Assembly: GCA_020723185.1 (NCBI GenBank)
Contig: DYJI01000006.1
Location: 163,082 to 227,081, forward strand
Reading direction: 5' to 3'
DNA: 64,000 nucleotides
Source of the DNA: Sideroxydans lithotrophicus
Lineage (GTDB): Bacteria; Pseudomonadota; Gammaproteobacteria; Burkholderiales; Gallionellaceae
The translations under genes and the position numbers were made by a program. Positions within the stretch are counted from its first letter, which is position 1. Each line of letters starts with the position of its first letter. Shown here piece by piece: positions 9,064 to 16,789 of the stretch. The notes under the pieces were generated by a model. It did no database searches. It saw only the letters and a program-made list of their open reading frames with translations, and was not told the DNA's origin.

Positions 9064-10997
9064 AGCTCTCCGCCCAACTCGTCTACGGCTTGGTCGCCTG
9101 CATCCTGATGGTCAGCGCCCCGCATGCCGAGCATCTGCCGCTGTGGGTCAGCGCGGAGTGCGGTGCATTACTGCTGTGGCGCGCCTGGCTGGCACGCAGC
9201 GGAAAAGCGCTACCGCCGCGCTGGCTGCTGCTCGGCATCACCCTGCTCAGCGTCGTCGGCATCGCCATCGGTTTCCGCTCGCTGTTCGGGCGCGAGGTCG
9301 GCGTCACTCTGCTCATCCTGCTGTCCACGCTGAAGCTTCTGGAACTGAAGGCCGTGCGCGACGCGACCATCGTGGTCTATCTGTCGTGCTTCATCATCAT
9401 CACCAACTTCTTCTACTCGCAGAGCATCCCCACCGCGTTGTTCATGTTGGCGACCCTGCTGGTCATCCTCGCCACCTGGGTGCACATGCAGACCGGCGAC
9501 CTCGCTTTCAAGCCCAGACTACGCATCGGCGGCATGCTGCTGTTGCAAGCCATCCCGCTGTCGCTGATCCTGTTCGTGCTTTTTCCACGCGTGCAGGGGC
9601 CGCTGTGGGGCCTGCCGCAGGACGCCTATGCCAGCAGCGGACTGTCCGACACCATGTCACCGGGCAGCATGAGCAAACTCTCTCTGAACGACGCGGTGGC
9701 GTTCCGCGTCAACTTCGACGGCGAGGCCCCGTCGCGCGACCGCATGTACTGGCGCGGACCGGTATTGTGGGATTTCGACGGCACGACCTGGAAGCGCGGC
9801 CGAAACGCCACCACGCAAAAAAGCACACTGGAAGACACCGGCATGTCGCTCGGCTACACCGTCACGCTGGAACCGCACAACAAACGCTGGCTGTTCGCGC
9901 TCGACATGCCGGACAAGCTCTCCATCCCACACCGGCTCACGCCCGATTTCCAGTTACTGAGTGAAAAGGATGTGAGCACGCGCCTGCGTTACCACGCCGA
10001 ATCCCTCCTCAGCTATCGTGCCAATCCGGATGAACCGCCACGGCAATTGCAGCGCGCACTGAACCTGCCGCGCGGCCTGAATCCGCAGGCGCACGAGCTG
10101 GCACAGGGTTGGCGCACTCAGCATCCTGACGATGACGCCGCGATCGTGCGTGAGGTGTTGCGCCACTTCAATCAGGGCGGATTCGAATACACGCTGGAAC
10201 CGCCCCTGCTCGGCATGAACGGCGTCGACGAGTTCCTGTTCCAGACCCGGCAGGGCTTCTGCGAGCACTACGCCGGCAGCTTCGTCTACCTGCTGCGCGC
10301 CGCCGGCGTCCCGGCGCGCGTGGTCACCGGCTATCAGGGCGGGGAATACAACACATTGGGTGATTACTACATCCTGCGCCAGGCCGATGCACACGCCTGG
10401 GCCGAGGTGTGGCTGGGCAAGCGCGGCTGGGTGCGTTACGACCCGACTGCCGCCATCGCCCCTGCGCGCATCGAGAGCGGTCTGTCTGCCGCCGTCAGCA
10501 ACCCGGCCGCCCTGCCCTTCATGGCACGCAACCCGCCACCCTGGCTGCGCAACCTGCGCTTCAACTGGGACGCGCTGGCCAACCAGTGGAACCAGTGGGT
10601 GCTGGGTTACAACAGTGAGACACAATTCGCCTTCCTCACCCGGCTGGGCATGGAAGACATCAGCTGGCAGAAGTTGGCGCTCAATATGCTGGCCGGTATC
10701 TTCATCTTGGTCGGCGTGTTCACGCTGCTGCTGTTACGCCGACTGGTGGTGCGCAGCAGCGACCCGGTGCAGGCATCCTGGCTGAGACTGTGCCGCAAGC
10801 TGGGAAAGGCCGGGCTGCCGCGCGCGCCGCACGAAGGCCCGCTGGATTACGCGGCGCGCGTCGGTGCCGCGCATCCAGAAGTTGCGGCAAGCATGGACGA
10901 CCTGGCCGCACGCTATGTCGCCTTGCGCTACCGGGCACCCGGCGACGACACCGCACTGCTTGCCTTCAAGCGTGCCGTTGCATCATTCAGGCTATAA
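9060..10997 (+). CDS. tgpA: TgpA-type membrane transglutaminase-like protein
   Basis: A 645-residue inner-membrane protein. An N-terminal DUF3488 region with about five to six helices (1-170) is followed by a periplasmic transglutaminase-core domain whose triad is visible: Cys in RQGFCEHYAGSFVYLLRAAG, His in DAHAWAEVW and Asp in YDPT. A late helix (about 545-565) and a cytoplasmic DUF4129-like tail close the protein. Pseudomonas TgpA is essential and periplasmic; the substrate here is unknown. The frame stays open upstream to 8793, but the ATG at 9060 overlaps the DUF58 stop by ATGA and begins a hydrophobic signal-anchor, so it is the likely start. The stop codon falls inside the -10 hexamer of queD. 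Confidence 0.92.
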   Translation: MKLSAQLVYGLVACILMVSAPHAEHLPLWVSAECGALLLWRAWLARSGKALPPRWLLLGITLLSVVGIAIGFRSLFGREVGVTLLILLSTLKLLELKAVRDATIVVYLSCFIIITNFFYSQSIPTALFMLATLLVILATWVHMQTGDLAFKPRLRIGGMLLLQAIPLSLILFVLFPRVQGPLWGLPQDAYASSGLSDTMSPGSMSKLSLNDAVAFRVNFDGEAPSRDRMYWRGPVLWDFDGTTWKRGRNATTQKSTLEDTGMSLGYTVTLEPHNKRWLFALDMPDKLSIPHRLTPDFQLLSEKDVSTRLRYHAESLLSYRANPDEPPRQLQRALNLPRGLNPQAHELAQGWRTQHPDDDAAIVREVLRHFNQGGFEYTLEPPLLGMNGVDEFLFQTRQGFCEHYAGSFVYLLRAAGVPARVVTGYQGGEYNTLGDYYILRQADAHAWAEVWLGKRGWVRYDPTAAIAPARIESGLSAAVSNPAALPFMARNPPPWLRNLRFNWDALANQWNQWVLGYNSETQFAFLTRLGMEDISWQKLALNMLAGIFILVGVFTLLLLRRLVVRSSDPVQASWLRLCRKLGKAGLPRAPHEGPLDYAARVGAAHPEVAASMDDLAARYVALRYRAPGDDTALLAFKRAVASFRL

Positions 10998-10998
10998 T
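10993..10998 (+). promoter_or_regulatory. -10 element (TATAAT) of queD, overlapping the tgpA stop codon
   Basis: A perfect TATAAT followed by the GC-rich discriminator CCGCGCC. The TAA stop of the transglutaminase gene at 10995-10997 lies within the hexamer. The candidate -35 at 17-bp spacing (GCGTGC) is weak. Confidence 0.55.
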
Positions 10999-11026
10999 CC
11001 GCGCCATTTTCAACGAGGCCCGCATC

Positions 11027-11467
11027 ATGCAGATCACCCGCAGACTGGAATTCGATGCCGGTCACCGCATCCCCAACCACAACAGCCAGTGCCGGCACCT
11101 GCACGGCCATCGCTATGCCATCGAGATCACACTGTCCGGCGAGGTCATCACCACCGAGGGCGTGTCGGAACAGGGCATGGTGATGGATTTCTCGGATGTG
11201 AAGCGCATCGCCAAGGAACAAGTGGTGGATGCGTGGGACCACGCGTTCATCGTGTATCGCAACGACAAGACGGTGCTGGAGTTCCTGGGGACTTTGCCGG
11301 GACACAAGACGGTGGTGCTGGATGTGGTGCCGACTGCGGAGAATCTGGCGCGCGTGGCGTTCGATCTGCTCGACGGCGCATATCAGGACATCTACGGCAA
11401 CCATCTGCGGCTGGAACGCGTGCGCCTGTACGAGACCCCCAACAACTGGGCCGACCACACGCGCTGA
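11027..11467 (+). CDS. queD: 6-carboxytetrahydropterin synthase (QueD/PTPS family)
   Basis: A 146-residue PTPS-fold enzyme that converts 7,8-dihydroneopterin triphosphate to 6-carboxy-5,6,7,8-tetrahydropterin in queuosine biosynthesis. Zinc ligands are His in FDAGHRIPNHN and both His of HLHGH; the catalytic Cys is in SQCRHLHGHRY; DVVPTAENLARVAFDLL is also typical. The ATG at 11027 follows CGAGG and fits the family N-terminus (MQITRRLEFDAGH). The frame is open 79 codons further upstream, but that part is the end of the transglutaminase gene read in another frame. A classical PTPS role (biopterin or folate salvage) is less likely in this lineage. Confidence 0.93.
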   Translation: MQITRRLEFDAGHRIPNHNSQCRHLHGHRYAIEITLSGEVITTEGVSEQGMVMDFSDVKRIAKEQVVDAWDHAFIVYRNDKTVLEFLGTLPGHKTVVLDVVPTAENLARVAFDLLDGAYQDIYGNHLRLERVRLYETPNNWADHTR

Positions 11468-11653
11468 TCAGGTCCCGGATTCCTCAGTATCATCCAGCAG
11501 TGCGTGCATGGCACTGCCCTCGGACATATCTGTGCAACAGGATATGAGCACAGCGGCACAGAGGTTCCTGCCCGCCTCATCCCCGTCGTGCGAGTGCAGG
11601 CGGATCTCGCGTGTCAGCGCAGCGTCGCTGTCCTCTTCAAAGGATGGCAGCAT
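11468..11653 (-). CDS. Hypothetical small protein (61 aa) coupled to ppk2
   Basis: A 61-codon frame that starts with ATG at 11653 inside the last codons of ppk2 (17-base overlap) and is preceded by the ribosome binding site GAGGTGAGAAAG, itself inside ppk2. The product, beginning MLPSFEEDSDAALTREIRLH, is acidic, with Cys in NLCAAVLISCCTD and a short amphipathic C-terminus. No family is recognised. The overlap and good binding site argue for translation; the absence of any recognised homologue keeps confidence low. Confidence 0.4.
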   Translation of the reverse strand: MLPSFEEDSDAALTREIRLHSHDGDEAGRNLCAAVLISCCTDMSEGSAMHALLDDTEESGT

Positions 11654-12803
11654 CTTTCTCACCTCGCTCGTAAACCACATGCGCACGTCCGACCAGTAGC
11701 GGATCCACCGGGCCGATGCGCCCCATATCCTTGTTCGAGTAAGGCAGCTTGTGCAAGACATAGCGCATCGCATTCAGTCGAGCGCGTTTCTTGCAGTCCG
11801 ACTTGATCACCGTCCACGGCGTGTCCGCAGTATCTGTATGGAAGAACATCGCTTCCTTGGCTTTGGTGTAGCTGTCCCACTTGTCCAGCGAAGCGAGATC
11901 GATGGGGGACAGTTTCCAGTGCTTGAGCGGATGGACCTTGCGCTCCTTGAAACGCCGACGCTGTTCCTCGCGGCTGACAGAGAACCAGAACTTGATGAGA
12001 TGGATGCCGCTGCGGGCCAGGTTGCGCTCGAACTCGGGCGCCTGACGCATGAACTCGTTGTATTCGTCGGGTGTGCAGAATCCCATGACCTGCTCGACTC
12101 CGGCACGGTTGTACCAGGAGCGGTCGAACAGCACGATCTCCCCTGCGGTCGGCAGTTCCTGAACATAGCGCTGGAAGTACCATTGGCCGCGCTCGACTTC
12201 AGAAGGTTTCTCCAGTGCAACCACGCGCGCACCGCGAGGATTGAGGTGCTCCATGAAGCGCTTGATGGTACCGCCCTTGCCTGCCGCATCGCGACCCTCG
12301 AACAGGATCACCACCTTCTGACCCGTCTCCTTCACCCAGGCCTGCAGCTTCAACAACTCAACCTGTAGCTGGAACTTCTGCTTCTCATAACTCTTGCGCG
12401 AAAGCAAATGTCGGTAAGGATAGCCGCCGCTGCGCCAATCATCAGCCAATTCATCATCAGGATGACTTGCGCCAGTTCTGGTCAGCACCGGGTGGCGCAT
12501 CAACTCCGCCCGGAGCTTCACAGCCTCGTCCGGAGATGCCTCGTCGAGTATCACGGTGAGTGCCTTTCCCAATGCATCGGTATCGCCCGGATCGATGGAG
12601 GTGAGTATCCCCTGCAGTGCAGCAGCCTTGGCACCGATCGCTGCATCTACCGCCTGCTCCACCGTGAAATCCTCTATTGCTTCGGGCGTCAGTTTGGGTG
12701 GTACGTCACCTGCCGAAACCGCCCTGGTGGCAGATTTTCGTCGTCTTGCCGCAGCCTGACTGACTTGCCCCGCCACAGCCGGCGTCCTGTTAGATCGTTC
12801 CAT
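11637..12803 (-). CDS. ppk2: Polyphosphate kinase 2
   Basis: A 388-residue protein: an N-terminal extension of about 115 residues, then the PPK2 catalytic domain (about 120-380). PPK2 enzymes transfer phosphate between polyphosphate and nucleotides, mainly phosphorylating GDP or ADP at the expense of polyphosphate. Walker A is FEGRDAAGKGGTIKRF, Walker B VLFDRSWYNRAGVE, and the lid is rich in Lys/Arg (SREEQRRRFKERK). KFWFSVSREEQ, PIDLASLDKWDSYTKAKE and the C-terminal KKRARLNAMRYVLHKLPY are typical of the single-domain group. An in-frame GTG lies at 12833, but ATG 12803 follows GGAAC and is preferred. Divergent from the HD-GYP gene at 13029. Confidence 0.93.
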   Translation of the reverse strand: MERSNRTPAVAGQVSQAAARRRKSATRAVSAGDVPPKLTPEAIEDFTVEQAVDAAIGAKAAALQGILTSIDPGDTDALGKALTVILDEASPDEAVKLRAELMRHPVLTRTGASHPDDELADDWRSGGYPYRHLLSRKSYEKQKFQLQVELLKLQAWVKETGQKVVILFEGRDAAGKGGTIKRFMEHLNPRGARVVALEKPSEVERGQWYFQRYVQELPTAGEIVLFDRSWYNRAGVEQVMGFCTPDEYNEFMRQAPEFERNLARSGIHLIKFWFSVSREEQRRRFKERKVHPLKHWKLSPIDLASLDKWDSYTKAKEAMFFHTDTADTPWTVIKSDCKKRARLNAMRYVLHKLPYSNKDMGRIGPVDPLLVGRAHVVYERGEKDAAIL

Positions 12804-12935
12804 GAGTATCGTTCCGCTTGATGTTCCAGTCACACACTCGGATCACCGGCAAGACACGACCCGCTGCCTCATCGCGCACACCTGCCGGTTGATCCACTCA
12901 GTGCCGAATGCTAACGGAACATCCACCCCAGTCAC

Positions 12936-12954
12936 ATTGGCCTTTGGCCCAATA
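12936..12954. promoter_or_regulatory. 19-bp palindromic element, copy 1, upstream of the GAF-HD-GYP gene
   Basis: ATTGGCCTTTGGCCCAATA, a dyad with arms ATTGG and CCAAT. It is repeated with a single substitution at 18137-18155, upstream of another HD-GYP gene. It sits in the ppk2/HD-GYP intergenic region, 74 bases before the ATG at 13029. Probable operator for an unidentified regulator. Confidence 0.55.
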
Positions 12955-13028
12955 GACACGGACAAGTATTCCTGACAAAAAGCTGCCCGGAATCGGGAAT
13001 CCCCGGATCATTGAATACAGAGCATCGA

Positions 13029-14198
13029 ATGGACGCAGAGATCGGATTCAATCGCACAGACATACTGGCCCAACTGAACCAACGCGGATCGCTGTCGGAG
13101 AAGATGCAGGCCATCCGTGCCGCGGCCAGCAGCTGCTGTGACTTCATCCACCGTATCTCTGTTGCCATCTATGACCCCAGGCTCGACCTGCTCAAGACGC
13201 TTGCCCACAGCACGGATGACGGGAACCCACTCCCCGGTTACCAGACAAGACTGTCTGACACACCATCACTGAAACGGATATTCCTGAGCGGCAAGCCGCG
13301 CATCATCAACGACCTCTCGGTGCTGATAGAAAGCGAACAGACACACACGAAACGGATCGTGGATCACGGTTATCGCTCCAGCTACACCATCCCCATGTAT
13401 GCGAACGAACAACTTTCCGGCTTCATATTCTTCAATTCACGGCTGCCCAATGTGCTGCATGAGAAAGCCCTGACCAACCTGGACATGATCGCAAGGCTCA
13501 TCTCGCTGCTGGTCGAACTGGAACTGAACATGGTCAAAACCATACACGGCGCGCTCAGGACGGCAACCAGCTTCTCCAGCTACAGGGATCCCGAGACAGG
13601 GGCACATCTGGAACGCATGTCTCACTTCTCGAGACTGATCGCCAAGGAGATCGCGCTGGACTGCGGAATGGATGACGAGTTCGCGGAGACCATGCTGTGG
13701 GCTTCCCCCATGCACGACATCGGGAAGATCGCCATCCCGGATCACATACTCCGCAAACCCGGAAAGCTCACACATGACGAGTTCGAAGCGATGAAGGCAC
13801 ATACGACCAAAGGCCGCGAACTCATCGACAACATGCTGAGCAACTTCAACTTCGGCAATAGCAGCCTTGCACCGATGATGTCCAACATCGCCGCCTATCA
13901 CCACGAGAACATGGATGGCAGCGGATATCCTTGCGGTTTAAAAGGCGAAGACATCCCGATCGAGGCGCGCATCGTCGCAGCCGCCGATGTGTTCGATGCG
14001 CTCACTTCGAAACGCTGCTACAAAGAAGCCTGGAGCAATGCGGCCGCATGCAAAGAACTGCGCGCACTAGCGGAATGGAAACTGGACAAACGGTGCGTGG
14101 AGATCCTGCTGGACAATCTGCCCGCGATTATCGATATCCAGGCCAGATTCCAGGATGACGTCACGACAGGCCATACGAATCCACCCAGCGCAGGATAG
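13029..14198 (+). CDS. GAF-HD-GYP cyclic-di-GMP phosphodiesterase
   Basis: A 389-residue soluble protein. The N-terminal GAF domain (about 25-165; VAIYDPRLDLLKTLAHS, YRSSYTIPMYANEQLSGFIFF) should sense a small ligand or redox state. The HD-GYP domain (about 175-370) hydrolyses c-di-GMP to pGpG or GMP. Metal ligands are seen in HDIGKIAIPDHIL, HTTKGRELI, YHHENMDGSGYPCGL (the GYP signature) and AAADVFDALTSKRCY. The frame also has a TTG at 13011, but the ATG at 13029 is preferred because of the preceding AGAG at proper spacing. It is transcribed alone, with a palindrome shared with another HD-GYP gene upstream. Confidence 0.93.
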   Translation: MDAEIGFNRTDILAQLNQRGSLSEKMQAIRAAASSCCDFIHRISVAIYDPRLDLLKTLAHSTDDGNPLPGYQTRLSDTPSLKRIFLSGKPRIINDLSVLIESEQTHTKRIVDHGYRSSYTIPMYANEQLSGFIFFNSRLPNVLHEKALTNLDMIARLISLLVELELNMVKTIHGALRTATSFSSYRDPETGAHLERMSHFSRLIAKEIALDCGMDDEFAETMLWASPMHDIGKIAIPDHILRKPGKLTHDEFEAMKAHTTKGRELIDNMLSNFNFGNSSLAPMMSNIAAYHHENMDGSGYPCGLKGEDIPIEARIVAAADVFDALTSKRCYKEAWSNAAACKELRALAEWKLDKRCVEILLDNLPAIIDIQARFQDDVTTGHTNPPSAG

Positions 14199-14218
14199 CC
14201 CTTCCCTGCGCGACACGG

Positions 14219-15574
14219 TCATGACGAGATCCTGATGACCGGTTCCGCCTCCACCCTGTTCCGCCCCCTGCGTTTCGCGTTGTACAAGGCCCGGTCTGCA
14301 CGGTCGAGCAAGCTGGACTCATCCTCCTCCGGATCATACTCGGCCACCCCGAGGCTGACCGTCATCCGTATGCCGTTCACAAGTTCCTTCCGCTCGATGG
14401 CAGCACGCAGCCTGTTGCAGAAACCGGCCGCGGCATTCAAAGGCGTGTTGCTGAGCAGGATCGCGAACTCTTCGCCGCCCCAGCGCACGGCGCTATCCAC
14501 TTTCCGGATGGTGGCAGTGATCTCGGAACCGAGCAGTTTCAGCACCGCATCGCCGACCAGATGTCCGTGTGTATCGTTGATCTGCTTGAAATGATCGATA
14601 TCCAGGATCACCAGCGAGAAGGGCGCTGCGCCATATCGTTTGACCCGCTCTTTCTCCTCGTCCATCCTGATCTGCAGCAGCCTTCTGTTACCCAGTCCCG
14701 TCAGCACATCGGTGACGGAGAGGTGTTCCAGACTGCGCGCCTTCTCTTCCAGCATATCGACGAGTTCATGCAGTTCGGAGGAGTGGTTCTTCAGGATGTT
14801 GATCCAGGCACCATAGGCATAGCTGATCAGCTCGCTCTGCGAGATGACCCCGACCAGCTGCCCCATCTCATCCACCACGATCGCGCGCTTGATGCGGTGC
14901 TGCTTGAGCTGCAGCATGGCCTCGTTGATCGATGCGGAACGTGGCGAAGTGATGACGGGCGTGGTCATGTATGCGGCCAGCGGCTTGTTCGCGGCCTTGC
15001 CGGAAGAGATGATCCCGAACACATCCTTGGTGGTCACGATACCGATCGGCCTGCCCTCGTCGACCACGATGATCGCGTCTTCCGCCTTGCGGAAATGGTG
15101 CATGACGTCCTCGAGCACCCAGTCTGACGTGAACATCACCGGCTCCGTCCGGATGATCATCTCACCGATCTTCTTCCGCTCCAGCAGTATCGCGGGATCG
15201 ATCGAGGTCAGGATGTCGGTCCGGGTAACGATCCCGACCAGGCTGTTGCCGGCATCCACCACCCCGAAATGGGACACGCCGGTGCGGTCGAAATGTTCGA
15301 GCACCACCAGCAGCTTTTCCTTCTCCGGGATGCACTCCAGATGCCTGATGGGCAATGCCGAAAGCCGGGTGGTGTAGTCACCGCCCGAGTGGACAAAACC
15401 GAGCATATCTTCCACCGTGAAGATATGCCGCGCCCCCCCGGTCTCCAGCACCACACTGCTGACCTTTTCCTTGTCCATCAGGATCGCGGCCTCCTTGACG
15501 CTGATGGCCGGATCGCAGCGCAGGATATCCCTGTGCGCGACGGAACCTATATTGGGAAAGACCGCATGCTTCAT
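14219..15574 (-). CDS. CBS-domain diguanylate cyclase
   Basis: A 451-residue soluble protein with two CBS pairs and a C-terminal GGDEF domain. Four CBS motifs are seen at about 15-60, 75-125, 140-195 and 205-260 (for example SLVGIVTRTDILTS, RPIGIVTTKDVFGI, QLVGVISQSELISY). CBS pairs usually bind adenine nucleotides, so activity may follow the energy state. A short helical linker leads to the GGDEF domain (about 285-445) with active signature GGEEF and an intact I-site RKVD. The ATG overlaps the stop of the upstream regulator by 4 bases, indicating coupling. It is the last gene of the HD-GYP/macro/LuxR operon and is convergent with the HD-GYP gene at 13029. Confidence 0.94.
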   Translation of the reverse strand: MKHAVFPNIGSVAHRDILRCDPAISVKEAAILMDKEKVSSVVLETGGARHIFTVEDMLGFVHSGGDYTTRLSALPIRHLECIPEKEKLLVVLEHFDRTGVSHFGVVDAGNSLVGIVTRTDILTSIDPAILLERKKIGEMIIRTEPVMFTSDWVLEDVMHHFRKAEDAIIVVDEGRPIGIVTTKDVFGIISSGKAANKPLAAYMTTPVITSPRSASINEAMLQLKQHRIKRAIVVDEMGQLVGVISQSELISYAYGAWINILKNHSSELHELVDMLEEKARSLEHLSVTDVLTGLGNRRLLQIRMDEEKERVKRYGAAPFSLVILDIDHFKQINDTHGHLVGDAVLKLLGSEITATIRKVDSAVRWGGEEFAILLSNTPLNAAAGFCNRLRAAIERKELVNGIRMTVSLGVAEYDPEEDESSLLDRADRALYNAKRRGRNRVEAEPVIRISS

Positions 15575-16245
15575 ATGCCGCTCCGCAACCTGCCGTCTTC
15601 CAGCTTCAGGCTGGCCTGCCTGTAACGCTCGAACTTCCTGACGAAGTCCGCGATCGTGTTCGACTGGGTCTTCTCCATCACCTTGGCCCGGTGCGCCTTG
15701 ACCGTTTTCAGGGTGATGCCCAGAACGTCGGCGATATCGAGATTGGAGCTTCCGCTGCCGACCAGTCCCGCCACTTCATGCTCCCGCTTCGTCAACAGCG
15801 CGAACATCGCCAGCACCCCCCTGCTCTCCGATTCCTCGCTGGCAAAACTGGCATGGCGGGCGAATGCATCCTGTATCTGAGTGCGGATCGCAGACAGGGT
15901 AAACGGCTTGCGGATGAACTCCCCCTGGAACAGGTTCAGCAACTGCCCGGTCGCCGCAGTGGCAGCAGGCGTGCCTATGCATAGCTTGGGTATCGTGCGG
16001 ATATGTTCGTTCGCATACCAGGCGGCCTCGGCCGGCAAAGAACGGACATCGACCACCAGACAGAACGAGCGGGAAGCGACCGCACTATCCGCAGCATGAT
16101 TGTCGAGCCACTCCGCAAGACTCCGGCAATCCGGAAACGCACCCGCAGCGAAGCCCGCTTCTGCGGCGATGCGCGAGATACCCTTGAGGGTGGCTATATC
16201 CTCATCGATGACGACGACCATCCCGGCTGCTGCCTCTTTCACCAC
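15571..16245 (-). CDS. LuxR/FixJ-type response regulator
   Basis: A 224-residue regulator. The N-terminal receiver (about 8-125) keeps the acidic pocket (IDED), the phosphorylatable Asp in CLVVDVRSLP and the conserved Lys in EFIRKPF, but is otherwise divergent. A linker (about 125-145) leads to a GerE/LuxR helix-turn-helix (about 150-215): LTKREHEVAGLV, DIADVLGITLKTVKAHRAKV. No cognate kinase is adjacent. It directly precedes the CBS-GGDEF gene with an ATGA overlap, so it probably shares its transcript. It is an obvious candidate to bind the palindromes at 12936 and 18137, but that is only proximity. Confidence 0.9.
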   Translation of the reverse strand: MVKEAAAGMVVVIDEDIATLKGISRIAAEAGFAAGAFPDCRSLAEWLDNHAADSAVASRSFCLVVDVRSLPAEAAWYANEHIRTIPKLCIGTPAATAATGQLLNLFQGEFIRKPFTLSAIRTQIQDAFARHASFASEESESRGVLAMFALLTKREHEVAGLVGSGSSNLDIADVLGITLKTVKAHRAKVMEKTQSNTIADFVRKFERYRQASLKLEDGRLRSGI

Positions 16246-16279
16246 ATCCTCCTCCCCTGCCGCGTTCGACAGGCCATGT

Positions 16280-16768
16280 TCACTTGGGCTCGTTGGCCTT
16301 CTCGTTCTTATGATAGTTCACGTAGACATAGACCGGGATGTCCAGATCGCCAAGCTGTTTGGCTATCAGTGGCCGGATATCCTGCCACTCCAGTCCGCCC
16401 ACCCCGCATGCCAGCTTCGGCAATGCGACACTGTCGAGTCCTTCTTTCACCACCAGTGCCCGCAATGCATGCAACGCATGATTGACATGACTGACAGTTG
16501 CGCGCCCGGGTTTGCTGCCATGGTCATAGGCGGGCTCCTGGGTGAAAAGGTGTACCAGCAACCGACCTTCGCCGAACTTCCATGTCGCCAATGCTCCCGG
16601 CTTGGGATGCAGGGTCTTGCAATGGTGACGAAAATCCTTGTACATCTCAGGCATGCCCTCGCGCAATTGCAAGGCCAGCCCCTGATGGAAATCATCGTTG
16701 GGAGAAACGCCATGCGCGATGACTTGTGCCCCGCTACCCAATATGTCCCCGTCCAGTTCATAGATCAT
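16280..16768 (-). CDS. Macro domain protein (ADP-ribose-binding, TARG1/DarG-like)
   Basis: A 162-residue single macro domain. The ADP-ribose-binding start YELDGDILGSGAQVIAHGVS and the C-terminal phosphate loop ALPKLACGVGGLEWQDI match the group that includes human TARG1 and the antitoxin DarG. These proteins remove ADP-ribose from proteins or nucleic acids, or hydrolyse ADP-ribose derivatives. The loop reads GVGGLEW where TARG1 has an Asp, so catalysis cannot be assumed. No DarT toxin gene is adjacent. It lies 21 bases after the HD-GYP gene and 34 before the LuxR regulator, inside what looks like one operon. Function in c-di-GMP signalling is unknown. Confidence 0.85.
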   Translation of the reverse strand: MIYELDGDILGSGAQVIAHGVSPNDDFHQGLALQLREGMPEMYKDFRHHCKTLHPKPGALATWKFGEGRLLVHLFTQEPAYDHGSKPGRATVSHVNHALHALRALVVKEGLDSVALPKLACGVGGLEWQDIRPLIAKQLGDLDIPVYVYVNYHKNEKANEPK

Positions 16769-16789
16769 TCACATCCCCCCGCTCAACAC

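Noticed and set aside
16280..16768. A DarTG toxin-antitoxin pair
   Set aside because: The macro domain resembles DarG, but the neighbouring genes are HD-GYP and a LuxR regulator; no DarT-like ADP-ribosyltransferase is present.
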